This document shows, in pieces, positions 1 through 11,476 of a stretch of 64,000 bases of DNA (its first letter is position 1; each line of letters starts with the position of its first letter). The position numbers were made by a program, and so were the translations under genes. The DNA comes from Siderastrea siderea (lineage: Eukaryota > Cnidaria > Anthozoa > Scleractinia > Rhizangiidae): NCBI GenBank assembly GCA_964030785.1, contig OZ034973.1:576501-640500 (forward strand), written 5' to 3'. The notes beneath the pieces were generated by a model. The model ran no database searches. It was given only the letters and a program-made list of their open reading frames with translations, and had not been told where the DNA came from.

Positions 1-1245
1 AAATGTACAATTGAACCACAAAACTGCTACAAATGCACATACAACTGGAACTCATTTGAAAAAGCATGTACCAGTCTGCTTGATAATTAGGATTGGATTC
101 CTATAGTGGGATCCAAACAATCGAGAAACTTCTTTTAATTAGGATTGGACTCCTAGGGGAATCAGGCAGGGAGGAATTATTTGCTTTTATAGGACCCATC
201 CTTGGGGGCAGGTAGGTTTAATGAAAAACTCATGTTGTATTTCTGGCAAGCTGTTACTTAAGTTTACTAGTCCTGGTCTCTGACGGAGTCCACTTTAAGT
301 ACTGAATTTCTTGAAACTGATTCCTTTCAAACACAACTTCATATGTAAGACAAGAAGCACTTTTTTAGAATTAAATGCTAGCAGTGACAACTTACATGAT
401 TAAAAAACGTGAGCAGGAAGAGTGTACCCCAAAGACTTTCAACTGTTTACTTTCAGCAGCTATTTTGGCGGGGTTATGTTATACAGTGTTTTAATAGCTC
501 AGGCTGTGTGAGACTCCAGCAGCATCAGTAATATAGCTTGTCTAGTCAAAAAAATGGAGTTTCATTTTCAGGTGTTGAATAGTAAATTTGCAACTAACTT
601 TTTAAAGAAGCAAAAAACTGCTAATATTGTCATACAGAGGCTAAATGGTTTGAACAAGAACCAAAAAAGGTTAAACATTCTGCAACTTGCCATTCATGGC
701 AGGGAAGTATTTGGATGTCTTTTAACACTTTCAAAATGTCCATCAAACTTGTGACTCATTGGCATTCAAGCATAAACAAAATCAGTATTTTTGGGGGGGT
801 GCAAGGTCTTGCTCAGTATTTTTTGGGGGTTGTAAGATTTTTTTTGGGGGGGGGGGCACTTATTAACCAGCTAGTAGTAGATGGGCATAGTAAAATGCAA
901 AGAGCAGGAACATGATGTCTGGGGTAAGTTGCACACAAAAAGAGAAACAAGTAACAGGAGGTGAAAAACTTGGGGCCTTTCCCTGAGGCAGCCTGGTTGG
1001 ATGTAAAGCTATATCGGTAGTTTTGAAGGGTTTAGCTTTTGAATATTTTCGGGGCTGCTGTTAAATTATGCCATCATCCGCTGGGGATGGAAGATTTACT
1101 GTTGGATAAACCTTATTGCAGTCTTCTGTAAGCTGACTGTCTAAGACGGCCTAAGATTGTTAAGAACTGCTGACAACTGCATCAATCCCTTAAAGCAGTA
1201 ACCAAAGCCAGTGACAACTAGTTTTTCTGATCTGTTTTGCTGTAG
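1..1245. other. no supported gene; upstream intron or flank
   Basis: No exon with splice signals and an open phase could be built here. The stretch is AT-rich with G homopolymers near 788-855. It is probably intron of the gene whose exon begins at 1246, since that exon has no start codon. Confidence 0.5.
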
Positions 1246-4200
1246 GAAGCACTTAATGAGCGGGATTGCCTAAAAAGAGAATTTCTTGGTTGGTCCAAGA
1301 GGGCTGACTGTGAGGTCAGTTTAGTCATTAGTAGACCAAAGACAATTACTGAGCAAAATATTGGAACTTAAGAGGTTGTAAAATTCTGATTTTAACGTAA
1401 CTCAACAATGTAGCCATATACTACTACTACTGCTGCTGTTGCTACTGCTGCTGCTGCTACTGCTACTGAGACTGCTACTGCTTCTATTCATTTAATCAAT
1501 TAATTATGTCTGATACACAATGTTTCCTGCATTTGGCAAGGATGTATAATTTGTGTCAAAAGTCGCCATTTCAAGGAAGCTTTTAAAGAAGGGGAGGTGT
1601 CTTAATTAGCTAAATCAACATAGCCGCTTAGTTAATCAGTACCAGACAGACCACTTGCAAGGACTTCCAGGTATGGCATTCATATGCCTCAAAATGAGTC
1701 CATAAAATAATTATACAGAAGAATGTTACAGCCACCATTAGGTCAACAAATTTTGGACGTGTTTTAGTTATAACTTTGATTCATCACAAGAAAGTTGCCA
1801 ACTTCACTTGGCGAAGTGGCAGACTCTTTTCTTGGGTTGTCTCTATATCAGTATTGAATTGCTAGTTCATTTTACTAACTAACAAAGGCTGGGTAATGGT
1901 CAGGAACCTTCAACCTGCTCTTACAATTTTCTGAGAGATCAAATCACTCCTGAGTTACTGTGTGCTGAAGAGATCATGTATACCAGAAAATAATGAGCCA
2001 TGCTAAAGCAAGTAGTGCTAACTTGGTGTCTAAATTAACATTTTTATATTTATTTAATATTTTAAGTAACAATATGATATCATGTACTCAACTTTTTGTA
2101 GGCCTGCCAGTTAAAACGAGACATAAAAAGTAGAATTTCTTTGCACCACCAGGACAAAGATTCGGTTGTCAAGGTGAGTTAAAAAACTCAGTCAGTTCAC
2201 TGTCAACATGCATAGAGAGTTGGAATTAAACAACCATCAACCATCTTTCGGTTGTGATGAAACCTAACACCCCAAAAACTAAGACCCTTTTTTCTTGATT
2301 CATCAATTTTCTGGTGGAAGTGGGGTGGAGGAAGTGGGGTGGGGGGGGGGGGGATCACATGCGAAAAAATTGGCTTGAGATGGCAGACTGGGGGAGGGAA
2401 CATGCCCCATTCTCTCCCTCATTCATTTTTGGCATTATTTTCACCACTACCACTACGGAGCCTGTTGACAGGCGACGTAATAAGCTTTTGTCTTTACGAA
2501 AACATCTTTTTAGTGCAGAGTTCAAGAACAAGAACGGAGTACTGTAACAGTTATTTTAGTGCAGTCCATAACACATTCACATTCACAGTGGAAAAATGCT
2601 TTTTATAGCGCAAGTTCCTGGAGAATGTTGCGATTTCCTCTGTTTGCAGGGGCCCAGTCTGTTAACTTTTCGGGCCCGGAGCTACATTTTAAAATCAAAA
2701 TCTATAGCATGGTGGTATAGCTTTTAGCCCACAAACCAACTCCATTTGTTTCGTCAACTTTCCTGCTTAGCTTTCAAAACCAAAAAATTTGAATCTTTGA
2801 GGGAAACCTTGTGCTTATAAAATAGCTTTCCGGGCCCAAAAAGTTATTGGGACTTTCGAGAAACGGGCCCCAGGGAAGTTTAATTGGCTAATTGTTTCTG
2901 GATTGATCAGTAGGTTTAAGTTCATATTTTGTCATAAATCACATTAAATTTGAGCAGTCACTTTAATTTGCACATTATGGATGATACAAAATGGTTCTTG
3001 CCATTAGCTGCTTCAACTTTCAACTGCCAAAAAGTACATTTAATTTGTCACGCAACAAAACAAAGGCATAGCAAAGGCACATGTTTAAGAAATGATGTCT
3101 GGTGATGAAATCGCCTTGCTCGATGCAAGCTTCCTGCAACCCACACTTACACGTCATCTGCATATACGTGTATAATGCATAATTCTATAATACTATATCT
3201 CACAGTGTTAACAGTACTGGAGAGATTTAGAAATATCCTCTCGTACTTTTTAGCATTTTTTTGCAATCCTCAAGCTATTTTATAATCTTTTTTTTTTTTT
3301 TTGAAATGAATTTTGGATAATTACCCCTACATAAGAAAGATTGTAAATGGTTTGAACCCAGGAGTCATACCATAATTCGGTAACTTGGGATTGTCCAGGT
3401 GAGTGTAGTCCTGAGAAGGACTGTTTGAGGTGACATTGACTGACGTTTCAACAACCTGAGCGGAAGTCATCATCAGAGTCAAGTGAACTGTGAATTGTCA
3501 GTAGATGTTATAAGTCTCTGGTCGCTGTCCTGATTGGTCGACGATCTCGTGATGTTATTGGTTGTCTGTCAGTTAAACTGTGATGTTATTTCTGCCGGTC
3601 TCACCAATATAAGTGGCCTGGCAGTCGCAGCATTTGATTTTATAAACTGCTCCCTGTCTGTCGCTCGGTTCGTCTTTGTCTTTAACGTTCGTCAGTAGCT
3701 GTAGTAAAGTAGCGATAGGTTTGTGAGCAACGCGGATGTTGTAGAGTTATAGGATTCGTGCGATAGTTTCAGAAGTCCCTTTGATGTAAGGTATGGTTGC
3801 AGTAGTGACAGGTGTCGCGTTAGTGTTAGCGTTTGGTTCGGAGTTTCTGTAAGTGTTGTGTCTAATAAAGTCCCGGTTGAAATTGTTCTTTTTGAAAACG
3901 TTGTTTAAGTACTTGATTTCGTCCGTTAGGCTGTCAGGTGAGTCACAAACTAGTTGCGCGCGTCTTGTCAGGGTCCGTATAGTCGTAGCTTTGTGAGAAG
4001 TTGGGTTGTAAGATGATTGGTCGAGTAGTCTGTCGGTATATGTCGGTTTTCTGTAAATTGTTGTCCATAGTTCGTTATTGTCGCGGGTAACTAAGCAGTC
4101 TAGAAAAGGTATTTTACCATTTTCCTCGATCTCCTTAGTAAACTGTATGTCGGTGTTTCGTCGTTGAGGTGTTCGTGAAAATCGTCGATTTCGTCTTTGT

Positions 4201-7200
4201 GTACGGCTGTAAAGGTATCGTCAAGGTAACGTAGCCAGCGTGGTAGTGTTCGTTTGTAAGTTGCGAGGGCTCGTTCCTCGATGTTTTGCGTAACGATTTC
4301 TGCAACAACAACAGAAACTGGTGAGCCCATAGCTGTTCCGTGCAACTGTTTGTAGTGCTTGCTGTTGTACTGAAAATACGTAGAAGTAAGACAAAGGTTC
4401 AGTAAGTCCATTAAGTCGTCTGTAGGTAGCGGTAATTCAATAGTAGAGTTGTTGGTGGCGGTCTCAGTGCAGTCTGCTGGACAGTGATTTCACTGGTGAA
4501 CAGTGATTTCACATCAAAAGACACTAGCTTGTAGTCGTCAGGTACTTCTACTGTCTTGATTGCGTCAATAAAATTCTCAGTCGACTGTAGTTTGTCGTGA
4601 TTCGTCAGTCAAAGGTTTCAGTACGGTAGTCAAGTATTTGGACAGTTGGTAAGTCGAGGACCCACAGAATGAGACTGGGTCGCAGTTTCGGTAGTCCGTA
4701 AAATTTCGGTGGTTGTGGTACACAGTACCTCAGTCTCACCAGTGTTGTAGCGTTGAATGTCAATAGCGTCAGTTTTCTTGAGGTCAAGTAGTTTGCTGTT
4801 AAGTTTGTGTTGAAGTGCTGTCGTCGGGTCTCGTTTAAGTACTTGGTAGGTCTGTTTGTCGTTAACAAGTGCGTCGTCCATTTTGTCGTAATAGTCTGTC
4901 TTGTCCATAACAACAGTCACTCGTCCTTAGTCAGCGGGGAGTATGACAATGCTTTCGTCGGTTTTCAGTCGTTTCAGTGCTTGTCGTTCCTCTTTAGTCA
5001 AGTTACTGTCAGGTAGAGAGGCTGATTGTATAGTAGAAGCTGTTCTACTTCTGATGTTATCTTTGGCTGGTTCTGAAAGCTTCCTCTGACGGGACAGAAC
5101 CGCCTCAACACTGGATACGGTGGCCTCAGTTGGTATATGTTTAGGCATCACTGAGTGTTTGAGTCCGTAAGAGAGTACCTGTGTTTCAGTCTTGTCTAAG
5201 GGACGGGAAGAAATATTCCTGACCCAGTTGTCGTCTGGTTTTTGTCGTTTTTTGTCTCTAGTACGTTGTAGTCGTGTCAGTTTCAGTTGAGTTTTAGTGC
5301 GGTGCTGTTCAGCTGTTTTGTTAGCTCGTCTGTCGGCAATAGTCAGTATAGTGTCGAGTAAGTCAGGCGCTGGTAAGTCAGTCGGTATGAGTTGTTGAAG
5401 TTTGTCAAGTCGTTGTTGTAGTTTGTCTTTGTAGTAGTTAAGTCTTCTGTGACAGTCGTTAATCCGCGCTCGGACCAAGTCGTCGGCAGGTGGCTTTGAC
5501 GATCTGTATGGCCTCTTGTGTGTTCAACGGGGACTTAAGTCGAAGTCCAGCCGGAACAAGGCCGAGGTCCTTGAAGCGGTGGTTGAACCAGAGTTGTTGT
5601 CGTATTCGCCTGACGTTGCTTGCGTAACTGATGTAGTCGTTAGCAAGTCGTTCGCTCTTCCGTCCAAAGGAACGTAAAACTGCTTTACGACAGCTACTGA
5701 CGAACGTTAAAGACAAAGACGAACCGAGCGACAGACGGGGAGCAGTTAATAAAATCAAATCCTGCGACTGCCAGGCCACTTATATTGGTGAGACCGGCAG
5801 AAATTTGAACGTCCGACTGACTGAACACAAACGAGCGACTAGAAATGGTGATATCAACAATCACATTACTGAGCACCATTTGAAAACAAACCACAGAATC
5901 GACTGGGACTCTGCTGAATGCGTTACCTACAGTACGGACTACTATCAACGAATCACTCTGGAAAGCTGGTTTACTAACTTAGAACAAACACCACTGAACG
6001 GTTGCCAACAGCTACCTGCACCTTACAAACGACTGATTGCCGACAATAACAATACAGACAAACAATAGACAAACCGACTTATTTGACTAACAATAGATCA
6101 ATGGACATTTGACTAACAAAAGACGAATCGAAATGCACCAATCACGTTTAACAGTCTTCACAGTGAATAACATCACGGCTTAACTGACAGACGACCAATA
6201 ACATCACGAGATTGTCGACCAATCAGGACAACGACCAGAGACTTATAACGTCTACTGACGATTCACAGTTCACTTGACTCTGATGATGACTTCCGCTCAG
6301 GTTGTCGAAACGTCAGTCAATGTCACCTCAAACAGTCCTTCTCAGGACTACACTCACCCGGACGATCACAATTTACCGAATTATAAGAAAGATTATGTAG
6401 CAAAGTGAATTTAGACTTGACTCAGACTTGTGTGACTTTATCAAGTCGCATGATCAAGGACTCTTTATAGTTTGTTAGACTGCAGGACTCAGACTTGTGC
6501 GACTTTATCAAGTCGCATGATTACAGACTCTTTATAGTTCACAATCATTAGTCATTGATAATATCAAGACTAAGACAAAGGGTTTCCTATGTAGGAAAGC
6601 CTTTGTCTTAGGTTTAGAATCTTGTGTTGCAGTTTTGCATGATAGTTCTTTCGAGAAAACATCTTCTGTTCGCGTCTGTCTGTGAAGCCCATTCACAGAG
6701 ACGAGATTAAAGTTCGCTCAATTTAACATCAAGATTTGCAGCTGGTGATTATTCCCCTACTGCTACAATTACATTAACCTAACTCACTTACATCATCGAT
6801 GATAACTTCTTGTAGCATAAATGTAATTACCTGGGATCAAATCTAGGCTTAATTACTTGAAAACATGTTTGAAGTACTGCACGCGGCAATACAAAGTAAC
6901 TCTAACAGTACTCCGTTCTTTGAACTCCGCACACACAAAAAAATTGGGTCTTAGTTTTACGAAAGCTAATTGCAAAAACTAAGGCCCGCCCAAAAGAGTG
7001 GCAAATCAAGATAAAAATGGTAATTACCCGACCGGAAAAGTGGTAAATCCAGAAAAAAGATGCATGGGGTCTTATAGTTTTAGTAATTTACAAAAGCTCA
7101 GCACAAAAACTAAAACCTCACCAGAAAAGTGACGAATCAAAGAGAAAAAAGGATGTGAGTTTTCGGGGTTTCATCTCAACCATTCTTCCATGTGTGTGGA

Positions 7201-10092
7201 AAAGAAAGGAAGGAGTGATTCAAAAGTAAGTATAATCATATGCAAATGAGCTCGGTGGATAAATCACAAGTAAATCATTCTTTACTTCAAACTTGTAGGT
7301 TTCAAATGCTTCCCTTTCCTACATCTTGCAGAGTAAATATTCCAGCTCAGACTTGAAACAAAGTAAAACTCATTTTATACGTTTTCCTGTGCATGGTCAC
7401 ATATTTAATAATCCTGTTTCCATAATCGGTAACAGTTTTTACAGTGTGGGGTGATTGTATGGCCCCACGCCAAACCCAAAACCTGCCCTGTTCCCCACTT
7501 TGGGAGAGGAAACTGATGATGATATTTAATGATCCAAAGTAAGCTCATCTCATTCATTATACAAATTCAGAGCAAGTGCATTGATCAGACTGCTCTCATC
7601 AGCTGTATATTAATAAATTGCATAAGCAGGAGCACACCATTTGGTGACATAAGGTTGTTTATCATACTGAAGTACACAATAAATCAATTTTACTCCAATC
7701 CCATTTCAGCAATTTGATGTTGGTTGCTTTTGTGCAGAGAGAGCAGAACTTTATCACAAACTACATCACTATTGTTCTGAATTAAAAAAAAATTGTCAAA
7801 AGAAGGTAAATATGTCAGTCCTTTAATTTTCAGAAGAAACAAAGTATTTTATTTAATATTTATAAATTCATTTGCACTGTACATTTTTGTCATTATTTTT
7901 ATTTAACTGCTATAGTATATGGAAGTTACAATTGTCCAAATTAGAAAAAGTTAATAATGCAGAGCTCACATTCCTGTACAGCAAAATAAGCTGCACCACA
8001 GCAAAGTACTGAAAAAAAATTGTCTGAATGGCCACACTTTAGGATTGCATCTATACAGATGTACAGTTGCAAAGTTCGGAACCACCTTGTGTAGCATAGT
8101 AAACGGTACCACAGGAAAGTACTGCTCAGTAGCTTTCATTTGAATGGTGACACACTTAAGCAAGGTTTACAATGTACAGACTCAAAGTTTAGAATCATCT
8201 TGTGCAGCATAACAAACAGTACCACAGCAAAATACTTAGACTTGCCCAAAAGTCAAGCTCAGTGTTTTTTCCCTAAGCACGAAAACCCCAAAAACCGAGC
8301 TTGAAGAGCAATGGACTTTTTAGAAAGGCTACAAAGTACTGCTCTATAGTGTTCCTCTGAATGGTCACACTTCAGGTTCCCATACACATGTACAGACTCA
8401 AAATAATTAGAACCACCTTGTGTAGCACATTAAACAATACTAACACTGGAATTGAAAGTATTTTTTCAGAAGCTTTCAATGAATGGTCATACTTTAGGCT
8501 TTTGTCATTTCAGACTGAAAAGGTAGAACCACAGAGCACGATGACAGCATCAGAAAAGTAGTACCAGTTAGTGTAAAATGCAGACTGCAGGCTTTTGTTT
8601 TCACTGTTAGAATGGGCAGGTGACAACAACAGTCCCATTGTTTCAGGAACAAGAAGACAATGGTCCACACTCATTCTGCAGTCTATATTTTACACTGCCC
8701 TAAAGTACTACTCCATAGCTTTCATTTGAAGGGTCATAGTTTAGAATGTCATTCACAGACATAAAAGTTTGAATTATCTTGTAAAGAGTAATAAACAGCA
8801 CCACAGGAAAAAGCTGCTCAGCTTTCATTGGAATGGTCAAACTTTAGAATTTCATCCACAGACTCAACAGTTAGAACCACCTTCTACAGTATAATAAACA
8901 ACTCCACAGAAAAGTACTGCTCAGGAGCTTTCTTTTCATCCACAAATTCAAAAGTTAAATCCACCTTGTACAGCATAATAAACAGCACCACAGGAAAGTA
9001 CTGCTCAGTAGCTTTCATTTGACTGATCACACTTTAGGATTTCATCCACAGACTCAAAAGTTAGAACCACCTTGTACAGCATAATAAACAGCACCACAGG
9101 AAAGTACTGCTCAGCAGCTTTCATTTGAATGGTCACATTTGTTCATTTCACTTGCACACTCAAAAGTTAGAACCTGGCGCGTCACATGATGTAATGTTGA
9201 CTCTGGGAGTGAAAGGTTTGACCATTGTTTAAACTCCTCTTTGTCAAACCTCAGGTAGAAGAAGTGAATGACTCAGGAAATATAGACCATGATGCAGCTA
9301 CATGTATTGTGAGGAAATGCATAGAAGACACGACTTGGCTAAAGGAGGTAAACAAACATCATTGTTCCCACTTTTTCTCTCTTCTTCTTGAAGTAGGCAG
9401 CTCGTCTGAATAGAGTAACCGACTGTATCAACTAGGGGTTTGAAACAATCTTCCTTTAATTACTTTAATTTAGGGCAAAAAGTAGCCGACTTTTCTGAGC
9501 GAAATAGCCGACGCTTTTCGTCGGCCGTCGGTGCTTATTGAAAGCACTCTTCACCTATTAAAAACAATGACGGTTTTTCACCACCCATGTTATGGCAATT
9601 TTAATTATTTTTAGAGACCAAAAGGTTGTAAATGGAAAGAGCATGTCAAAATTTGTACGATGTTCAATGTTTGAAGCATTTTTTGTTGTAAAGAATACTG
9701 AAGGTGCATGAGACTTCCAAACTAACTAAAATGTAAACTTCATACCCGTTACATTGTGCTCCTTCCAATCTGTTTGCTGTTTTTGGTCTTTTTGGATCTC
9801 AAAGTATAGTTACCTGGTCTTGCTTGGTCTAGCATGAAAATGATTCAAACATGTCACTGTTAGAAACTGATCGTCCACTTTTCCTAACAGCTTTCTCTTT
9901 AATTCCTCTTTATGTTTGTGATTAGCACATGACTTTGAGTTGCTTTCCATATTTTAACTACTGAATAATTTTTGAATGCCTCTTCAGCTTTTCGAAGACT
10001 TTACCTTTCTTCTGGATGAAGCAGATGGTTGGGCTGAGGACGGAAAGCACTACCGGAGAATGAAAACAAGTTGCTCTCGGATTGACCTTTAG
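1246..10092 (+). CDS. 3' part of a multi-exon gene of unknown function
   Basis: Five exons on the plus strand join in one frame: 1246-1314, 2102-2173, 7740-7805 (or 7738-7805), 9255-9347 and 9988-10092, the last ending in TAG. Acceptors such as tgctgtag and tttttgtag and donors gtcagt, gtgagt, gtaaat and gtaaac bound them, and all junctions are phase 0 if the 7740 acceptor is used. If the first AG at 7737 is used instead, a small exon is missing between 2173 and 7738. The residues are charged and helical (EALNERDCLKREF, RAELYHKLHHYCSELKK) and suggest coiled coil; the C-terminus reads LLDEADGWAEDGKHYRR. I do not recognise the family. The start lies before the window. Introns 2 and 4 hold a Penelope-like element and a tandem array. 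A possible AATAAA polyadenylation signal is at 10393-10398. Confidence 0.5.
1421..1490. repeat. CTA/CTG trinucleotide microsatellite
   Basis: Interrupted run of CTA and CTG triplets about 70 bp long, in the intron between exons 1246-1314 and 2102-2173. Confidence 0.85.
2649..2871. mobile_element. MITE-like element with GGGGCCC inverted ends
   Basis: The left end (GGGGCCCAGT, then AACTTTTCGGGCCCGGA) is matched by an inverted right end (TTCCGGGCCCAAAAAGTT, then ACGGGCCCC). The central part is AT-rich and non-coding at about 223 bp total. No clear target duplication is visible, so the superfamily is left open. Confidence 0.6.
3331..3342. repeat. left target-site duplication of the Penelope-like element
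   Basis: ATAAGAAAGATT occurs here and again at 6383-6394, exactly at the two ends of the element between. Confidence 0.8.
4100..5779 (-). pseudogene. Penelope-like reverse transcriptase, broken
   Basis: Reading the minus strand, a long hydrophilic N-terminal part runs 5779-4930, then a TAA at 4929-4927 interrupts the frame just after the residues VILPAD. The same frame resumes at once with VVMDKTDYY. Further frameshifts occur between about 4750 and 4411. The palm region is clear at 4411-4100: GTAMGSPVSVVVAEI is the conserved motif before the active site and RYLDDTF carries the catalytic aspartates. The order RT then GIY-YIG, and the AMGSP motif, separate it from LINE or LTR enzymes. With a nonsense codon and frameshifts it cannot encode a full protein. 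Confidence 0.85.
5695..6068 (+). pseudogene. GIY-YIG nuclease domain in the inverted terminal copy
   Basis: On the plus strand the frame reads KSCDCQATYIGETGRNLNVR, then LTEHKRATRNGDINNHI and HRIDWDSAECVTY. This is the GIY-YIG fold (the TYIGETGR segment corresponds to the YIG half) with a Cys-rich lead-in, as in the C-terminal nuclease of Penelope-like elements. It is the inverted duplicate of the end of the minus-strand element and is not joined to a reverse transcriptase on this strand. It ends at a stop at 6068. Confidence 0.75.
6275..6330 (+). ncRNA. hammerhead-like core in the Penelope terminal copy
   Basis: CTGATGA followed about 20 nt later by GTCGAAAC matches the two conserved hammerhead core strings. 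Short pairing between (CGAA)ACGT and the following ATGTC could form stem III. Stem I pairing is poor in my hand fold. Hammerhead motifs are established features of Penelope-like terminal repeats. The same strings recur in inverted form at about 3450-3475 and 34515-34545. Confidence 0.35.
6420..6539 (+). repeat. two tandem copies of a ~67-bp unit
   Basis: Copies at 6420-6472 and 6487-6539 differ at few positions. Each contains a small hairpin, most complete in the second copy as GCGACTT-tatc-AAGTCGC. Confidence 0.8.
6568..6611. repeat. near-perfect hairpin, 20-bp arms
   Basis: CTAAGACAAAGGGTTTCCTA pairs with TAGGAAAGCCTTTGTCTTAG with one mismatch and a loop of a few bases. It may be the remnant of a small foldback element. 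Confidence 0.7.
6612..7737. other. intron, no recognised gene
   Basis: AT-rich intron of the 1246-10092 gene. At 6930-7130 there are imperfect repeats of short segments around 'aaaactaaggcc' and 'gaaaagtg'. No exon with good splice sites was found. Confidence 0.5.
7965..9165 (+). repeat. diverged tandem array, unit about 105 bp
   Basis: At least eight imperfect copies of a unit containing 'actcaaaagttagaaccacc', 'acagcataataaacagcacc' and 'aggaaagtactgctcag', each followed by 'agctttcatttgaatggtca'. Some copies are truncated, and unrelated sequence interrupts the array at about 8240-8330 and 8560-8700. It occupies the intron 7806-9254. A related set lies at 62700-62975 in another gene's intron. 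Confidence 0.85.
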
Positions 10093-11315
10093 GCCCCGTT
10101 TAATTAATTATCAACGCCCCCCCCCCCCTCCCCCGAGTTACCCTGGGGAAGCTAATTTTTCAGCTGTTTCTTTAAAAAGCTCAACGAACCGTTTACATGA
10201 GGATCACAAAAAGACGTCTCGGAGAGGCGAGACAACTCTCGGGGGGGGGGGGGTTGGGGTGAGTTGTCTCACCTCAGCAGGTAGGGTAACCCTGGCAGGT
10301 GGGACAAATGTTTCTCACATAAACACTTTGGCTTGCCTACCTGGGACAACTTTTTGCGTGCCACGCAAAAATAAGTGGAAATTAAATACAAAAATAAATA
10401 GGAATTGCGTAGGTGAAGTCGAACAAAAATTACAACGAATATATGTAGTCTGAAATTGTGGTCTTAAATTTAGTGGCAGAATCAATCGATAAAAATTCAG
10501 ATGGTAGACTATTCCAGTCAGTGACAGTTCTTGGCAGAAGCTATACTTATATGTGTCACTGGATTTCTGGAGTGGAATAAATTTTTTATGGATGAGATGA
10601 TCTAGCTTTCAGAGAAGACTGACGATGATGGGTGACTTAAGTTTTTGCCCAAATTCAGCCTGTGCGCTTTAAATGTGGAAACAAGATTGTAATATCGTGT
10701 ACTTTTATGTCTTACTGTATGAAAATGACTTCAGGGTCTCTAAATCTTAAGTTATACACCAAAAGATGTCAAAACACTTCCTAGTAACACTGGAAGAATT
10801 GTTAAATTTTACTTTGCAAAGAACTGAAGTAACTTTACATGTAATTTATTTTAGTTTTAATTTATTTTGCTGATCGAGACTACAACAAGCTTATGTGGTT
10901 ATTAAAATCTTACATATCTAGTTGATGTATTGGCGTGTGTTTCTATTTTATGAAGATACATAACGAGCGTTTTAGAGTGTTAATCTAAATGAGAAAGTAC
11001 TTCGCGTTTACTTGGGATTTCCTTACGGCTTTACAACGCTCTTGATATTTCATAATTGATTGATATTTCATAATAATGATAATAAAAAATTAAAAACTCG
11101 CACTACTCCCCCCCCCCCCCCCCCAAAAAAAAAACACATTTTGAATCAGTGTACACGTTTTCCCACTCTTGCCGCTGGTTGTGCTGCGTCTTCCCTAGTC
11201 GTTGCGGGAAAACTGGGTCGCTGGGCTGCATGGGAACGACAGCAATGCATCAGTCCCACAATTCCACTCGCACCGAGCTAGGAAGTTCGTTTGAAGAAGA
11301 GAACAACTGTATCAT
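10093..11315. other. 3' flank of the first gene, no other gene seen
   Basis: Holds the presumed 3' UTR with AATAAA at 10393-10398, C and G homopolymers at 10122-10134, 10240-10252 and 11108-11124, and otherwise AT-rich sequence without convincing exons. Confidence 0.45.
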
Positions 11316-11476
11316 CACCGAACGTTGTTTCAAGCAAACAGCGCTGAAATATGTGGGCACTTAATAATTTATTGCCTTACCGCCGGTTCCGTTGTCTTAA
11401 AGTGGTAAGGTGATAATTTTATTGAAGCCGGTCGACGTACTATTTCAGCGCTGTTTGCCTGAAACAACGTTCGGTG
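11316..11476. mobile_element. short foldback MITE
   Basis: Arms of about 36 bp: CACCGAACGTTGTTTCAAGC at the left is matched inverted by GCCTGAAACAACGTTCGGTG at the right, and both include AACAGCGCTGAAATA or its complement. The 160-bp element has no coding content. Confidence 0.75.

Larger units (their letters stand above)
3343..6382 (-). mobile_element. Penelope-like retroelement with inverted terminal copy
   Basis: A 3.04-kb insertion flanked by a 12-bp duplication. The coding strand is minus: an N-terminal region (5780-4930), a reverse transcriptase (4920-4100) and a remnant GIY-YIG nuclease near 3690-3600. A second copy of the 3' terminal region lies in opposite orientation at about 5695-6382, giving the inverted pseudo-LTR arrangement known for Penelope-like elements. 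The left terminal copy lacks roughly 380 bp compared with the right copy and with the copy at 34.4 kb: it jumps from the gatgttattt segment to the GIY-YIG segment at about 3589. The element lies in an intron of the 1246-10092 gene and is decayed. Confidence 0.85.

Noticed and set aside
7144..7211. Exon-like open segment ending in gtaagt
   Set aside because: The upstream AG has no pyrimidine tract or branch-like context, and the peptide shows no similarity to neighbouring exons.
7965..9165. CRISPR-like array
   Set aside because: Units are long, diverged and directly adjacent with no unique spacers; the genome is eukaryotic.
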